DNA of 64,000 bases from Diplonema papillatum (taxonomy: Eukaryota; Euglenozoa; Diplonemea; Diplonemida; Diplonemidae): NCBI GenBank assembly GCA_030068145.1, contig JAPJBO010000295.1, positions 124,001-188,000 on the forward strand, given 5' to 3'. Every line of letters starts with the position of its first letter. Position 1 is the first letter of the stretch. Below, one piece after another: positions 1 through 11,504 of the stretch. The notes beneath the pieces are model-generated. The model saw nothing but the letters and a program-made list of their open reading frames with translations. It had not been told where the DNA came from and made no database searches. Both the position numbers and the translations under genes were made by a program.

Positions 1-54
1 TACAGTCTGCCCACGACGTGGATAATGGCCGAAAACGCAACCGAACAACAAAGG

Positions 55-112
55 TACCCGGAGACTGTAAAAGCCCAGAGTTTCAAGCGAGCTTACGCTC
101 TAAAAACTGTTC
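55..112 (+). repeat. Dispersed ~50-base repeat, copy 1
   Basis: Matches the copies at 38170-38222 and 41420-41470 (same strand) and 21727-21772 (opposite strand). Shared core: a GAGAC...TAAAA start, then TTTCAAGCGA, ending in CTCTAAAA. The arms around the TTTCAAGCGA core can pair (AGAGTT with AACTCT in the better copies), so it may be the end of a transposon family. Homology with the 41.4-kb copy extends a little upstream of position 61. Confidence 0.6.
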
Positions 113-782
113 TAAAGTGCATCAATTTTCCATCAGAATCCAACCACCGTGCCGGTTGAGTGCCGGCAAGCGCTCAGAAACTCGAAAATAATTTTTGTAG
201 GAAACCCTGCTTGCAACAACCTTTGTTTTCAAAAAATCCGTTTGACGAAGGTTACCCGAAGACGTTAGAATACCGGAGTCTAGTCAGTCAAGCAAACTCT
301 CAGTCTAAAACCATCATTCATGCCTGGGCGACTTCGCACCTGACATGTTCCCTGACGGTCTAATGCTACATAAACACGGGAAAATTAAGTGTCGCTTGTC
401 CATGCGTGGGTAGGTAAACCAAAGAACGAGAGAGAACACCCCAGTGCAGTTTAGCCAAAATGCTGCCGCAACATATCCTTTTCTCCGACTTTTTTGTGCG
501 CAATCAAACAAGCAAACACTTTCACTCTGTAAACGTTTCAGAGCCAGTCCATACATATCCCTAACCACCACCTTACCATTTGATTTGGCCAATTCGCCAC
601 TTCACGCCCAGCCGCTCGGACTGCATGTCAAGTTCAAACCACTACAGCACCACTTCTTTGCGACTTTTTAGTAGAACCGCTACTACTGGGTGCCTCCTTA
701 TTCTTATCCCGATTCTGCCTTCGCAGTACGCTCGCACAGCGTGTGCGAAGAGATAGCTCGCAAGTTTATCAAAGGTGTAATG

Positions 783-934
783 CCCTTATATCCCACTCAA
801 AACAAATTTGTGCCCTTATATCCCACTTCAAAACAAAATTTGTGCCCTTATATCCCAGATTGGGATATAAGGGCACAAAATTGGTTTGAAGTGGGATATA
901 AGGGCACAAATTTGTTTGGGGTGGGATATAAGGG
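783..934. repeat. Large palindrome built from CCCTTATATCCCA units
   Basis: Three units of CCCTTATATCCCA, spaced by A/T-rich linkers, run into three inverted units TGGGATATAAGGG. The centre is GAT near 859. The two halves would form a hairpin of about 70 base pairs with few mismatches. A degenerate single unit of the same family (TGGGATATAGGGG) lies near 45389. The unit also resembles the CCCTTATAGCCAC monomer of the arrays at 38.5 and 40.4 kb, which suggests a solo terminal or fold-back structure of the same transposon group. Confidence 0.75.
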
Positions 935-3900
935 AAATTTACCTTTATCAAAGCGTAACGTTCAACCTACTACCGCTACTCACCACTTCACCGCCACTTC
1001 GATTGAACCACGACTGGGGGATATTAGGTTTTGCTACAAGGTTTACTACAACCTTGGCCAGCGCCATCGCGATTTAGGGTTATGTATGAAACTAGTCTGG
1101 AAGAAGGAAACAAGCCATTAGGCAGCCAACGCTTTTTTTTAATCAAAAGGCCGCAGTTTGTGCACCATCCCCCCCCAACACCATAATCTCTTCCTGCGCA
1201 GGAGGCAACCTGAGCACATCGAAAAAAGGCCATACCAGCCCCACAACCCTGACGCGCCTAGGTTAAACCGCTGCCAGCATTTACGGGTGCATCCCGTCTT
1301 TATTACCGGAGCATGTACTACGCAGCATTGCGTTGGTGGACTCTACAGGGAGAACTGACGTCGCACAGGCTTTCGTCTTCATCCGCAAATCAGCTGTCGG
1401 TCAAGCTTCCATAAGTTCAGCAGCGACTGACCAGTGCAACATGTCGGTTCTCGAAACGTTTTGTCGTGCGCTTGCGTCTGAGGGCACATATCCCGCTAAA
1501 GCGTCCGATCATCAATGCACGTGTGGCTTGTTGTATTCACCGCCATCGGTTCCGCAAAGAAAGCCAAGACTATCAGATGGTACTTTGCAAGCGCCAAGAT
1601 GAAGAAATTTTGCTTCGCGGTTTCTGGGGTGAGCATTTCTGGAGCTGGAGCTTGCACAGACACGAATCAATGGGCAATCAGAATTAGTTGATTAATGATG
1701 GTGAAAATCAAGGTAGCTATTCTTAGTTCTTCGCAGGTAGACGGGGGATTACTTTCTAATGACGGTTTCCTCCACCCGTGTTAGCAGTGGCGTAGTTGAA
1801 GCAGCCGTTGTTCCAGAAATGTTCCATTCCGTCCATCTGCACTCCTTACGTGCAGACTCCACCACGTTTCACACCCCACCCCACGCCCTGCTTTACTGTT
1901 CCAGGGCGGCTACCATGGCGGGTCAAGTCTAACATTTTCAAGTAGGGAACAACCGCCTTCTGGGTGGACCAGCCTGTCTCCGAGAATTATAGCTCCTTAT
2001 CCACGATAACGGGGACCTTCGGTGCTCTGCAGTAAAACAAGCACCGAAAAAGGAAGACCTGCCCTTCCCCGCTCTTTCTCTCGTTGGAACGTGTGTTCAA
2101 TACTCGAGCCCCGGTTTCGCACCAAACACAACGGTGCTACGATTTGCTCGTACCTGGCTCGGGACCAGCAATCGTGCTTTGAGGCACGAACGCAGTAGTC
2201 CTGGCCACGGCTCAAATTTCAGATGATATTATTGATGATTTTCCCTCGTTTTCCCGTGTTAAGTTCGGTATTGGAAATCGGTCATCACGGGTGCCAGCTA
2301 CTCGGAGGACCTTCGACTGCCACCAACCCAGGCTTGTCGTCGTCAGTTGTAGCCTTTCGAGCAGAGTCGCAACATGTGAAAGTCTCTGTATCCACGGCTC
2401 TTCTCCTGATGAAATACTGCTTCGCCATGCTATGCTTACCGTACATGTACATTACGTGCATACCCCGTGTTTAAAAACACTTTGACCCGGCTTCGCCACT
2501 TGAATACTGCCGACCTTAAACACGGGTGGTGGGTAGATATGGAGATAAAATGTGTCACCTGCTTCGTACGAAAGACTTGAGGAAATTGCAAAGAAAATCT
2601 AGCCGTGTGTCCTCTTCTCCCCTTTTCCGTGTCTCGTCTAGCTTTATATTTCTTTCTGTGTTTTCGGATTTTTGGTCTCTTCTCATTTCGTTTTTCGCTC
2701 GTTGTTCGCTGTTGTTGGATTTGCAGCCATTCGCCACGCAAAAAGAAAAATACAGAAAGGTATTGGTGTGCCAACCTCGCGATATCCCGGTTACCACTTT
2801 TTCTCTCTTGCCTGCTCAACAAAATTTCATGCAGAGGACTCCCCACAGCACATGCATAGGACTCTTGCCACAAGTGCACAAGATATACGCTATCAAGAAC
2901 ACAGAGGAGAGGCAACAAAGTGGGCGCCCGGACTGACGCACGATATAAGCATAGTGTGATACAGTAAAAAGCTTGCTCTCCCAGCCCCCACCCACCGACT
3001 GCATAGCAGGTAAGCTGAAGCTCACAAGTATAAACGAAAGATTGATTGAAAAAATATCAAAGAAAATGCACGCCACTCTCTTGCAAACCGATAAGAGGGC
3101 ACGAGGACGACCGCCTCCAACCCCCAACTGGGCATCGAAAACTCTTACATGCCACCCAGTGGAGTCTGGCCTCAGGAGCTAGAATTGACGAGCGTGTGCC
3201 CGAGCCATCTCCCGAAAGGTGGGATACTCCCAAAACCCGTGGAAATGCGCACATGAAAAGCGGGCGAGAGCCGGCTTTCTAACTCCAGCTTGAGGCCGGA
3301 CTCCATCGTGAAGGATTATTGAACGTACTCCCACCAGACATCCACACCTGGGCCACACTTGTCGATGCACTGGGAGGCTGCAGAACTCAAAACCTCGTCG
3401 GCAGACCACCTCTCTTCTGTCTCCCAACCGCACCGCTCTTACCTCGTTTCTATCATCTTCACCGCGCGAGGGAGGCAGATAACTATAACGAAGCACACGA
3501 AGGAAAAGAAGAAATGACAAACGAAAGACAATCGCAGTTTTTTTTATGGCAGTTGCTTGCTGAAGTTCAGCTAAAAAAAAGGGAAAAAGATAAATCAAGT
3601 ATGCGTTTCTTCGATTGTTCTGCACGTTTTTAGACCTGCTGCTCTCTGCGCCCCGCTTCAAGTAGCGTGTACTATCCGACATGCAACCCCTTGTTTACGG
3701 CCGATTTTGATTTACTTGTGATGATTTACTGGAAAGGGATTCGAAGTCAAGTACCGTTGTGTGGGGACCCGAAAAGTTGACGAAAGTGCTTGGATATGAC
3801 GAAGCTGGGGAAACCCATCAAATAATCCTGTTGCCTTGTTGGTCCATCAAGAACGGGGGGGTTACAGAGTTTGTGTCCCAGGGATATGCACAAGGATTTT

Positions 3901-4707
3901 TGTCGCGTCTTCCGATTCCGCAACTCGAAAAACTCAAACCCCGTGGGTTGGTCGATACGCGATGGTCAGCGCACAGAGACGAACCTTTTGGGGCTTCGCG
4001 GGGCAAGAGCCGCAGTCGGGCATTAGGTATTGCGACTTTTGTGTCAACGGTGTCAAACGCGTTATGTAGTGTGAGGGGTCGATTTATTCTGCCGCCTTCA
4101 TTTGGGAGAGACATGGCGCGACTCCCGTATGTCGTCCCGGCGATTTGCACAGCTGTTGCCAGTTGCCCCATCTGCCTGGTATCGCCTTCGCCGCTGATGG
4201 CGAGTCGTTGCTTCACCGCTCAGGCTGGGTCGGCACGTCCTCTCAGTACGTGCCGCAAAAGCAGATGCAAATCATGCTACCTTTTGTGTTCGGAATTCGC
4301 GTTTCAAGCTTAGAAAGCACCCGCCAGGTGTAGCTATCCAGAACACCCGCCCATAGTACATAACCGACCGCACGCAGGGAGACAAGAAAACACCCCCTTG
4401 TTCCATTATTCTTCCCGCCGCGCGAAGGAGCACACTTTCCGCCGAACTAAGAACCTCTCGCTTTCGTCCCCCCTTCCCCGAATCCCAACCAACGTCATCC
4501 CACACTTCTCGACGACGAGTACAAAATTGAAACGACCCACAACCGGCTAACTCGCCAGGTGCAAGTAGAGAGGAGGAGCCGGGATCTGCGGCAGAAGGAA
4601 TCAACCACTTCTGTGCTGCTCTGACGCTTCCTCGGGGGAAAGCAGCAAAGAAAGCGAGAACGAAAAAGAAGGAAGGAACCTTTTCTTTTTGTTCCCCCCC
4701 CCGCCCG

Positions 4708-6276
4708 ATGAAAGCAGACACCGCCAGCGCCGATGGGCCACAAACGCCGGCGCCGCAGGGGGCCGGCAGGCGGAAAAGATGCCCGAGCGCGCGGACCTAC
4801 GCGGGTTACGTCAAGCAGCGAAAGTTAGTCGGGTGTCGCAGTCTCGGGGGCTGGTACCACGGGCCTGCGACCAGCATCATCCGGAAGATGACAACCACGA
4901 GGTCCCTTGAAAAGCACCGCGGCTGCGTGAACGCCGCGAGTTACAACCAGGGGGGCACTGCGTTGTGCAGCGGGTCTGACGATACGTTTGTGCACGTGTG
5001 GGACGTCAGGGCGGATTACAAGCATGCGACAGAGCTGATGACGCCGCACGCTGCCAATATCTTCGCCACCGCGTTCTGCCCTGGGGACGAGGACATTATC
5101 GTCACCGGCGGGCGAGACGGCCTGGTCTGCGCGATGAATGTCGTCACCGGGACGCAGAACGTGCTGTCCCGCGGTCGCGCGCCTGTCATGGGCACCGCCT
5201 TCTCTTCCAGACACCCGATGACAGTATTCTCCGCGCACGGTGGCGGCAAGATCAAAATGCTCGACCTGCGGCAAAAGGGAGAATCCAACGTGCTCACTGG
5301 TGCCCCGGGGTTCTACACACAGGACGCGACCATGCTCGAGTTCAACCCCCTGCAACCCGACATCTTCGTCGTCGGGGGACCATCGCCGTACGCCAAGTTT
5401 TACGACCTCCGGTACCTACGGGCGGAAGACGAAGAAAGGCACTTCTTGCAAGTCTCGCACAAGGACATCGTCAAGCGCTACAACCACCACAAGATTACAG
5501 GTATTTCGGGGTTGAAGTGGCACGAAAACGGACGGGAGATCGCGGTCAGCTACGTGGGGGAGGCTGCCGACGTTGTGGTGTACGACGACTTGCAAACGGT
5601 CGGCAAAAAGGCGAACGGAGACAGGATGATGGTCGACAATTGCAGCGAAGCCGGCCCTTTCGCAAAACCCGCCAGCAGACCCGATGAAGAAGATGCCTCT
5701 CCTCCCGCCGAGAAACCAGCGAAAGCTACGGCGGCGACAACGGCGAGCAGCAGTGATGAAGAGGAAGATGAGGAGGATGAGGAGCTCGACGAGTACGCCC
5801 GCTCCTCGTCGCACAAAGACTTCGAAGACACCAGTGCAAGCTATTTGTACCCAGAGGAGTACCGCGAGTTCAGGTACCCGCACCGCAGAAACGCAAGCAC
5901 CACCTCAAAGCAAGTGTGCTACTTCCACGACCACCAGTACATCGCTGCGGGCACGGACGATGGGATGGTTGTGTTTTGGAGCAGGAAGACGCGCCGCGTG
6001 GTACACAGAACGAGAGGCGACAGAGAGATTGTCAACGGCGTCGTACCGCATCCGTACTTGCTCAACCTCGTCGCCAATGGAATAGACTCGAGCTTGAGAG
6101 TGCTAGCGCCGCGCGGGTTTGCAACAAAGGAGGACTGTGGTGACGTGTACAAGTTCAGCCAGGCGCGGCAGGTGTTTTCCTTCATCTTCGACGAGACGTT
6201 TCCGTTCGTGGGCCTTGTCCCCCCGAGGGAATCTGATGATGAAGATAGCGACGACCCCAACTCCGACTTCATCTGA
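4708..6276 (+). CDS. WD40-repeat protein, DCAF8-like (probable CUL4-DDB1 substrate receptor)
   Basis: A 522-residue protein in one open exon. It has an N-terminal basic stretch and WD40 repeats from about residue 67. The first complete repeat reads GCVN...SGSDDTFVHVWDVR, with the WDxR (DWD-box) signature that DDB1-binding WD40 proteins use to dock on CUL4-RING ubiquitin ligases. Further blades include GGRDGLV, an FYDLR and IAVSYVGEAADVVVYDD, the last two like DCAF8/WDTC1. An acidic, Ser-rich linker (about 320-375) interrupts the propeller before the final blades (IAAGTDDGMVVFW, LVANGIDSSLRV). The C-terminus is acidic. Inferred role: substrate receptor in nuclear or cytosolic protein turnover. 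The start is uncertain: the ATG at 4888 (MTTTRSLEKHRGCVN) is a credible alternative nearer the first repeat. No intron is needed. Confidence 0.8.
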   Translation: MKADTASADGPQTPAPQGAGRRKRCPSARTYAGYVKQRKLVGCRSLGGWYHGPATSIIRKMTTTRSLEKHRGCVNAASYNQGGTALCSGSDDTFVHVWDVRADYKHATELMTPHAANIFATAFCPGDEDIIVTGGRDGLVCAMNVVTGTQNVLSRGRAPVMGTAFSSRHPMTVFSAHGGGKIKMLDLRQKGESNVLTGAPGFYTQDATMLEFNPLQPDIFVVGGPSPYAKFYDLRYLRAEDEERHFLQVSHKDIVKRYNHHKITGISGLKWHENGREIAVSYVGEAADVVVYDDLQTVGKKANGDRMMVDNCSEAGPFAKPASRPDEEDASPPAEKPAKATAATTASSSDEEEDEEDEELDEYARSSSHKDFEDTSASYLYPEEYREFRYPHRRNASTTSKQVCYFHDHQYIAAGTDDGMVVFWSRKTRRVVHRTRGDREIVNGVVPHPYLLNLVANGIDSSLRVLAPRGFATKEDCGDVYKFSQARQVFSFIFDETFPFVGLVPPRESDDEDSDDPNSDFI

Positions 6277-7316
6277 GTTGTGCTGAGCACAGCTTGCGAG
6301 GGAGATGACCCACGAACAAATGCCCAAAGTAATTTGCCGATGTCAGAACCGGCCGACAAGCTGAGCACTGCCGAGTGTAAAAGACGCAGGTATCATGCGG
6401 GAGGAACCGCGTGCTGGCGATGCGAACAAGGATCATTTGTTGTTCAGAATCGGCAAAAGGCAGAGGCGTACCCTATTCGGGCACCAAGCCGCGACTGACA
6501 CTGAGGATGTTGACTGCGATTTCGACTGTTTTTTTTGTATACGTGAAGGAAGTGGTCCGGCCGTTGTCTCCAACCTCTCCAGCCAGGGCAGCGCTTCTGT
6601 CAAGACTTCCGCAATTCGCAGGGGAAGTGGATCTCATTGTGTCTTGCTGCTGTGCACCTGACAAACACGACCACCCCCGCCCCCAAACGAGCATGAGCGA
6701 CAGTGTTCTGTCTAACCTTAAACTAAGACTTCCTCCCCTCGCACGCTTTTCGGCCAAACCTCTTGGATATATTATGTTGCCCCGTATGTAAGCTAGCCGT
6801 AAAAAGACCACAACCGTCTCGATGCTCGGCAGAAAACGTCTCGTAACTCGCAGTGAGAGAGGCACGAATCCTCCTCTTCTGCGCCACTTTGCTTTCTTTA
6901 GCGTCTGCCCTGGTCTTCGTTCAAAGCAACCAACAGCATGCGCGCGCCGTTCTTCGTTTTCTCTATCGGTTTCTTGCCTGACTTCGCTCCTCGGGGGCTC
7001 TTTACCTTCTTGCTAACGTACGGAGGGTGCTTCCTTCAACTCGCGAGAACATGAGCGGGTCTATATTTTCCCGAAGGCTTTTCTGTGAACAGTTTCATCA
7101 TACCGCCCCTATTGGCAGTGCCATCATAAACTGCATGCGAAGGGCGGCCGCGAATGCAGTTGCATCCCTCGACGAGAAGCCGACGACGAGAAGCGACACT
7201 ACTGGCACAGCAGCCGTCCAACGACTCCGCAGCAATAGTCTTAAAAGGCCAAAACAATTCGCAACTCAATTCCCTTGTCGCTGCCTTACTTGGGAAAATG
7301 ACCGTCGAGGGGCGCA
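6277..7316. other. Intergenic stretch, no gene seen
   Basis: About 1 kb between the WD40 gene and threonine synthase. Open frames here are short, overlapping and without recognisable domains. It must contain the 3' end of the first transcript and the promoter of the second; no motif stands out. Confidence 0.5.
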
Positions 7317-8942
7317 GTGGCCTTTCATTTTGTGAAACGATGTCAGAACAGTAGTGCTACGAGTACCCGACGAATATTCTTCGAAAAACAGGGTGAGGGG
7401 ATTGCGCGGGAAGCGATGAGGACCGGCGTATTGCAGAGGGCGAAGCGGCTGATGACGTACCGCAGTACGAGGGGAGGTTGTGAAGGGGTCAGCTTCGCGA
7501 CCGCCGTCACGACGGGCTATGCACCCGACGGCGGGCTGTACGTGCCTGATACCGTACCCGTGGTGTCAAAAGAGTCTCTGCTTCAGTGGTCAAAACTGTC
7601 CTACGCGGACCTCGCCTTCGAAGTCCTGAAACCGTACGTTGGCGAAGACATCTCGGACGAAACCCTGCGGCAGCTTCTTCGGGCCAGCTACTCCGTGTTC
7701 CCGGATGAAGTCGTCCCCGTGAAGGACGTCGGCACGTTGAAGGTGGCGGAACTGTTCAAAGGCCCGACGCACTGCTTCAAGGACTTGAGCATGCAGCTCC
7801 TCATCCGGTTTCTCGGTCACTTCAGCGAAGCGACCGGCAAGCGGCACACAATCGTCGTCAGCACGACGGGCGACACCGGCCCGGCCGCCGTCGACGCGGT
7901 GAGCCGGCTTGCGGGGAAGAACACGAAAATCCACTGCTTCTACCCGCACGGCCACGTCTCCCGCACGCAGATGCTGCAGATGACGACGGCGGAGTCGGAC
8001 TGCGTGCGCGTCGAGCCGTTCGAAGGGGGAGGCGACGACATGGATGCGCCGATCAAGCGGATCCAGCAGGACACCGCCTTCGCCGCCAAGCACGGAATCA
8101 TGGGCTGCAACTCGTACAACGTCGCCCGCCCGCTGATCCAGGCCGTCCACTACTTCTGGGTGTATTTCCGGTCGGTTTCGTCGTCCGGCCGCGACCTGGC
8201 GGCGCTCCCGCCGCTGACGGTGGTGCTGCCCGTCGGCGCGCTGGGGAACCTGGCGGGCGGGCTCTACGCCCGCAAAATGGGGATCCCCCTCCAGAAGTTC
8301 GTCGGCGGGTGCAACGTCAACGACATCACCTTCCGCGTCATCACCAGCGGCGAGTTCCACCGTGCCGACCGCATGCTCAAAACAGTGTCCGACGCGATCA
8401 ACATCCAAGTGCCGTACAACTGGGAGCGGATCATGTACTACCACTTTGGGGAAGACCCGCGGTTGATAAAGGAGATGATGACGACCATGGAGAACACGCA
8501 GAAGGTGACTCTGACGGCGGACCAGCTGGCGGAGATCCAACGCGTGTACGCGAGCGCCCGCGTGACCGACGAAGAAACGCTGGCGACCATCAAACACGTG
8601 TACGAAGCGCACGGGTATCTCATCTGCCCGCACACCGCCGTCGCCTTCAACGCAGCGAAGCAGCGGGGGTACGGCGAGGCCGGTGCCACGGAACTGGTCA
8701 CAGTCCTCGCAACTGCGAGCCCGTGCAAGTTCCAGGAGGCGGTGGAAAAAAGCGTTGGGGCGGCTGCTTGGAAGCAGTTCAAGGCGTCGGCTGAGTACCC
8801 CGACAACGTCCGGTTCGAGAGCGTCTCAGACGCACAGCTGCACCCTCGGATCCGCTACAAGAGCCAGCCACGCCTCGAAGACGCGCAGGCAGAATGGGAG
8901 CAACTGCTCCGCCAGCAAGTCGAACAGTTGAACAGCGCGTGA
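7317..8942 (+). CDS. Threonine synthase (PLP enzyme, fungal/bacterial Thr4 type)
   Basis: Converts O-phospho-homoserine to threonine, the last step of the aspartate-family pathway. The conserved start of the mature enzyme is MTYRSTRGG...GYAPDGGLYVP, beginning at 7452. The Schiff-base lysine sits in GPTHCFKDLSMQ (Lys codon 7779-7781), and the phosphate-binding loop is STTGDTGPAAV. The length from 7452 (about 496 residues) fits the Thr4 class. The open frame extends 45 codons upstream, with Met at 7317 and 7413. This extension is Arg/Lys-rich and nearly free of acidic residues, so it could be a mitochondrial or plastid targeting peptide, or simply 5' leader. The related vertebrate THNSL2 acts on phosphorylated hydroxy-amino acids, so that function is a less likely alternative. 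No intron is needed. Confidence 0.9.
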   Translation: MAFHFVKRCQNSSATSTRRIFFEKQGEGIAREAMRTGVLQRAKRLMTYRSTRGGCEGVSFATAVTTGYAPDGGLYVPDTVPVVSKESLLQWSKLSYADLAFEVLKPYVGEDISDETLRQLLRASYSVFPDEVVPVKDVGTLKVAELFKGPTHCFKDLSMQLLIRFLGHFSEATGKRHTIVVSTTGDTGPAAVDAVSRLAGKNTKIHCFYPHGHVSRTQMLQMTTAESDCVRVEPFEGGGDDMDAPIKRIQQDTAFAAKHGIMGCNSYNVARPLIQAVHYFWVYFRSVSSSGRDLAALPPLTVVLPVGALGNLAGGLYARKMGIPLQKFVGGCNVNDITFRVITSGEFHRADRMLKTVSDAINIQVPYNWERIMYYHFGEDPRLIKEMMTTMENTQKVTLTADQLAEIQRVYASARVTDEETLATIKHVYEAHGYLICPHTAVAFNAAKQRGYGEAGATELVTVLATASPCKFQEAVEKSVGAAAWKQFKASAEYPDNVRFESVSDAQLHPRIRYKSQPRLEDAQAEWEQLLRQQVEQLNSA

Positions 8943-10247
8943 TCACTCCGGCCGACCACAATAGCAGTAAAAGGACGGGTCAAATATTAACACCTGTGTT
9001 ATTATTCGAATTGTCCAGCACTACAAAATATCCGGGGAAGCATGATATGCATGATGGGCCTGATGTGTCGAACAGTAGCAGGATCAAAAAAGTAGTAAAG
9101 GGTTTGAAACCCAGTTGCGTGTAAAATACCTGTCATTATTCGACCCCCCCTTTAACACACCCCGGACTTCAGCACCCATATACTAGAGCCAATGCGGGAG
9201 GGAAAAAATGCGGCAGTGGGTCCCACTCCCTCATTGAGGGAGTGCCACTCCCGCATTGGGGGAGTGAGACCGACCGCACAAACGACCGCAAAACCACTCC
9301 CGCAATCCGGAGTGGGAGTCCGGGGTGCAATAAAAGAAAAATAAATTTGCTCGCTCCGCAGCATGATCGAAACGGTCTCGCATGCTCGCCACTGCTACAT
9401 ATCATGCGCGCGGCATTGGAGCTCATCGACAAACAATAAAGCAATCTTCGGTTGGGTATCAATTACTCGCCAGCTTGCACTCATCTTGTTGGATCGCTCA
9501 CGATCCCTGAGTCGAAGTGCCCTGGGTATCTTCCGCTGGGCGACCTGCTTGTTGCCCTGCTGGCACTATACCCTCACGGGGCCCTCGATTCTTTTTGTTG
9601 AACGTAGGCAACTTCTGCACAGGGAATAGTTGACTAGACTTCTTGCGTTTGTGGAGTCGAAGTCGAACGAATCCGAGACAATAGCCACCCCGACCCCTTT
9701 CGGGGGTGGGGGAGAAAAGTATACACACGGTCGTCCGTCTTCTCGTCTTTAGGAACCTAGACTCAACTATTCTCTCGGCCAATCAAACCAAGAAAGGGCG
9801 GTCACGTGGGCGAGTCCCTTTCGTTTTCTTTTTGCATCAGCACTTGCTTTGCAGGAAATCCTGCCAGTTGCGAGCGTGAACAGTCGCCCATAGAACGAGA
9901 AGCGAAAGGGCCCCCGCTGGGTCCATATCGGCTGCAACTTGCACGGAAACGCTGACAGGGGTGGTGAAATGCAGCCTACCAACGCGGCGCAACCGAAAAA
10001 AGGAGTACCATCCCTTGGCAAGTGATATTGTGTTCAGCGTTCTGCAAGTCTTGCGACTGACACCCCTCTCGGTCGGTCATCCCTGTTGGTCGTGCGTCGA
10101 GCAACCCTCGTTAGAAATACACTCCCTCGGCCACTTTCCCGAGTTCCAATACTCTGACTTCGTACGCAGTGTACAAATTGTAATTTCCTCGCACAGAAAT
10201 CGACCAAGAAAAGAAGAGAAAAGAAGACAAAGAAAGAGAAGAACACA
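8943..10247. other. Intergenic stretch with a MITE-like repeat
   Basis: No convincing coding region. It contains the small inverted-repeat element at 9158-9327 and a GC-rich hairpin near 9687-9714 (CCACCCC pairing with GGGGTGG). The purine-rich run just before 10248 (AAAGAAGA-type) looks like the kinesin 5' leader. Confidence 0.5.
9158..9327. mobile_element. Small MITE-like inverted-repeat element
   Basis: Perfect 11-bp terminal inverted repeats, CACCCCGGACT at 9158-9168 and AGTCCGGGGTG at 9317-9327. Inside are several CACTCCC...GGGAGTG hairpins, for example around 9210-9270. It has no coding capacity. I see no clean target-site duplication, so the exact ends and superfamily are open. Confidence 0.5.
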
Positions 10248-11429
10248 ATGGACGCGCAGCTCGAGAAGGACAGAGCCGCCCTGCGACCGCCGCCGCGGTT
10301 CATGCAGCAAGGCGGAGCCGTGCCCAGCCGCACTTCGTCGGTGCCGGCACCGCATGGCGACAAGCCGGCGACGAAGAAGAAGTCGACGAAGGCCGGGACG
10401 AAGCCGTCGGCGAAGGCGAGCTCATCGGGGCTGGGATCCTCCGTGAAGAGAAGCAGCACCAGGGGACCCACCGCGACGGGCGGCCTTCGGAAGGCCGGAG
10501 GGGCTACGAAGCCGACGGACCCGATGGCGCTGGCGAAACACGAGATCGCAGCGCTCACCAAAGAGCTAAAGAAGGAGCGCGACACGTCGCAGGCGAGAAT
10601 CGACAACCTCACGAAGGAGGCCAACACGCGCATGGACGAGTACGAGATCCTCATCGGCAAGCTCCAGCGTGAAAACGCGGAGAAGGAGCGCACCATCAGA
10701 GACAAGATCGACGAGATCGTCAAGATCGAGAGGGCGCGCGATGCCAGGTACAAGCAGTACGAGCAGTACATCGGCGATGGCGAGAAAGTGAGGGCCGAGC
10801 TCTTGAACAACCTGATTGAGCTGAAGGGCAACATCCGCGTATTCTGCCGTGTCCGCCCCATCCTCTCCCGCGACACGGTGAACACAGCTGCTGACGCCAG
10901 TGACCACTTTGACTTCCCCGAGTTCACAGACCACCGTGTCGTCGAGGTGAAGGACGTGCCGGGACACGCTGGTATCATGGGCAAGAAGGAAGACGCCATT
11001 AAGACGATGCAGTTCACCTTCGACCGAGTCTTCGACAAGCAGTCGACGAACCCGCAGGTTTTCGACGATATTTCGCAGCTGGTGCAGTCTGCCCTCGACG
11101 GCTACAGAGTCTGCGTGTTCGCCTACGGCCAGACAGGGTCAGGCAAGACGTTCACGATGGAAGGCCCCGACCCGGGTGTCAGCTCTGACAGAAGCGGCAT
11201 GATTCCTCGCGCCGTCCGTCAGATTTTCGAAAACTGCGAATGGAAGACCCGACAGACCGGCTTCCGCTTCAGGCTGCTCTGCTCCTTCGTCCAGATTTAC
11301 AACGACAACATCCACGACCTGATGAACTCCCCGAACGACTATTTGACAGGCCCCGGCAGAGACCCGATCAAGCACGAAATTCGCAACACCGAAACCGAGA
11401 CAATCATCACCAACGTCAAGGAGGAAGAG
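10248..11429 (+). CDS. Kinesin-14 (C-terminal motor), exon 1
   Basis: A minus-end-directed microtubule motor for spindle or cytoskeletal work. Exon 1 encodes residues 1-394: a basic, low-complexity tail (1-100), a coiled coil (about 105-190), then the class-defining neck LKGNIRVFCRVRPIL directly N-terminal to the motor. The P-loop GQTGSGKT is at residues 294-301. The exon ends at ...ITNVKEEE. The 3' boundary is set by homology: joining GAG|GTCCGC at 11429/11430 to CAG|GTAACG at 19171/19172 gives [15 protein letters not shown]. This restores the exact spacing of ncd-type kinesins between the ITN strand and the NR...SSRSH loop. The donor GTCCGC is atypical. The open frame runs on to 11462, but those residues do not fit the family. 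ATG at 10248 follows an A-rich leader and opens a good context. Confidence 0.88.
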
Positions 11430-11504
11430 GTCCGCTACGTTTCCTGTGCTTCCCAATTGTAGAAGAACAAAAAAGAGTAGGTCGTAGGAGAACAAAGAAA
11501 GTAA

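Larger units (their letters stand above)
1..4707. other. Stretch without a recognisable gene
   Basis: Several short open frames occur here on both strands (the longest are about 184 codons at 3759-4313 and 167 codons on the minus strand at 3179-3682). None shows a domain, a codon pattern or a splice context that I recognise. The only structures I can support are a copy of a dispersed 50-base repeat near 61-108 and the palindromic array at 783-934. The last 400 bases (about 4310-4707) should contain the promoter and 5' leader of the WD40 gene, but I see no clear core element. Confidence 0.5.

Noticed and set aside
690-1121. Plus-strand frame of 143 codons
   Set aside because: It runs through the palindrome; its repeated peptide is a by-product of the repeat units.
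3759-4313. Plus-strand frame of 184 codons, and minus-strand frame 3818-4216
   Set aside because: Neither shows a domain, and they exclude each other; not enough to call a gene.
7590-8633. Long minus-strand open frame (347 codons) opposite threonine synthase
   Set aside because: It is the shadow of GC-rich codons of the real gene; His/Arg/Val-rich with no domain.
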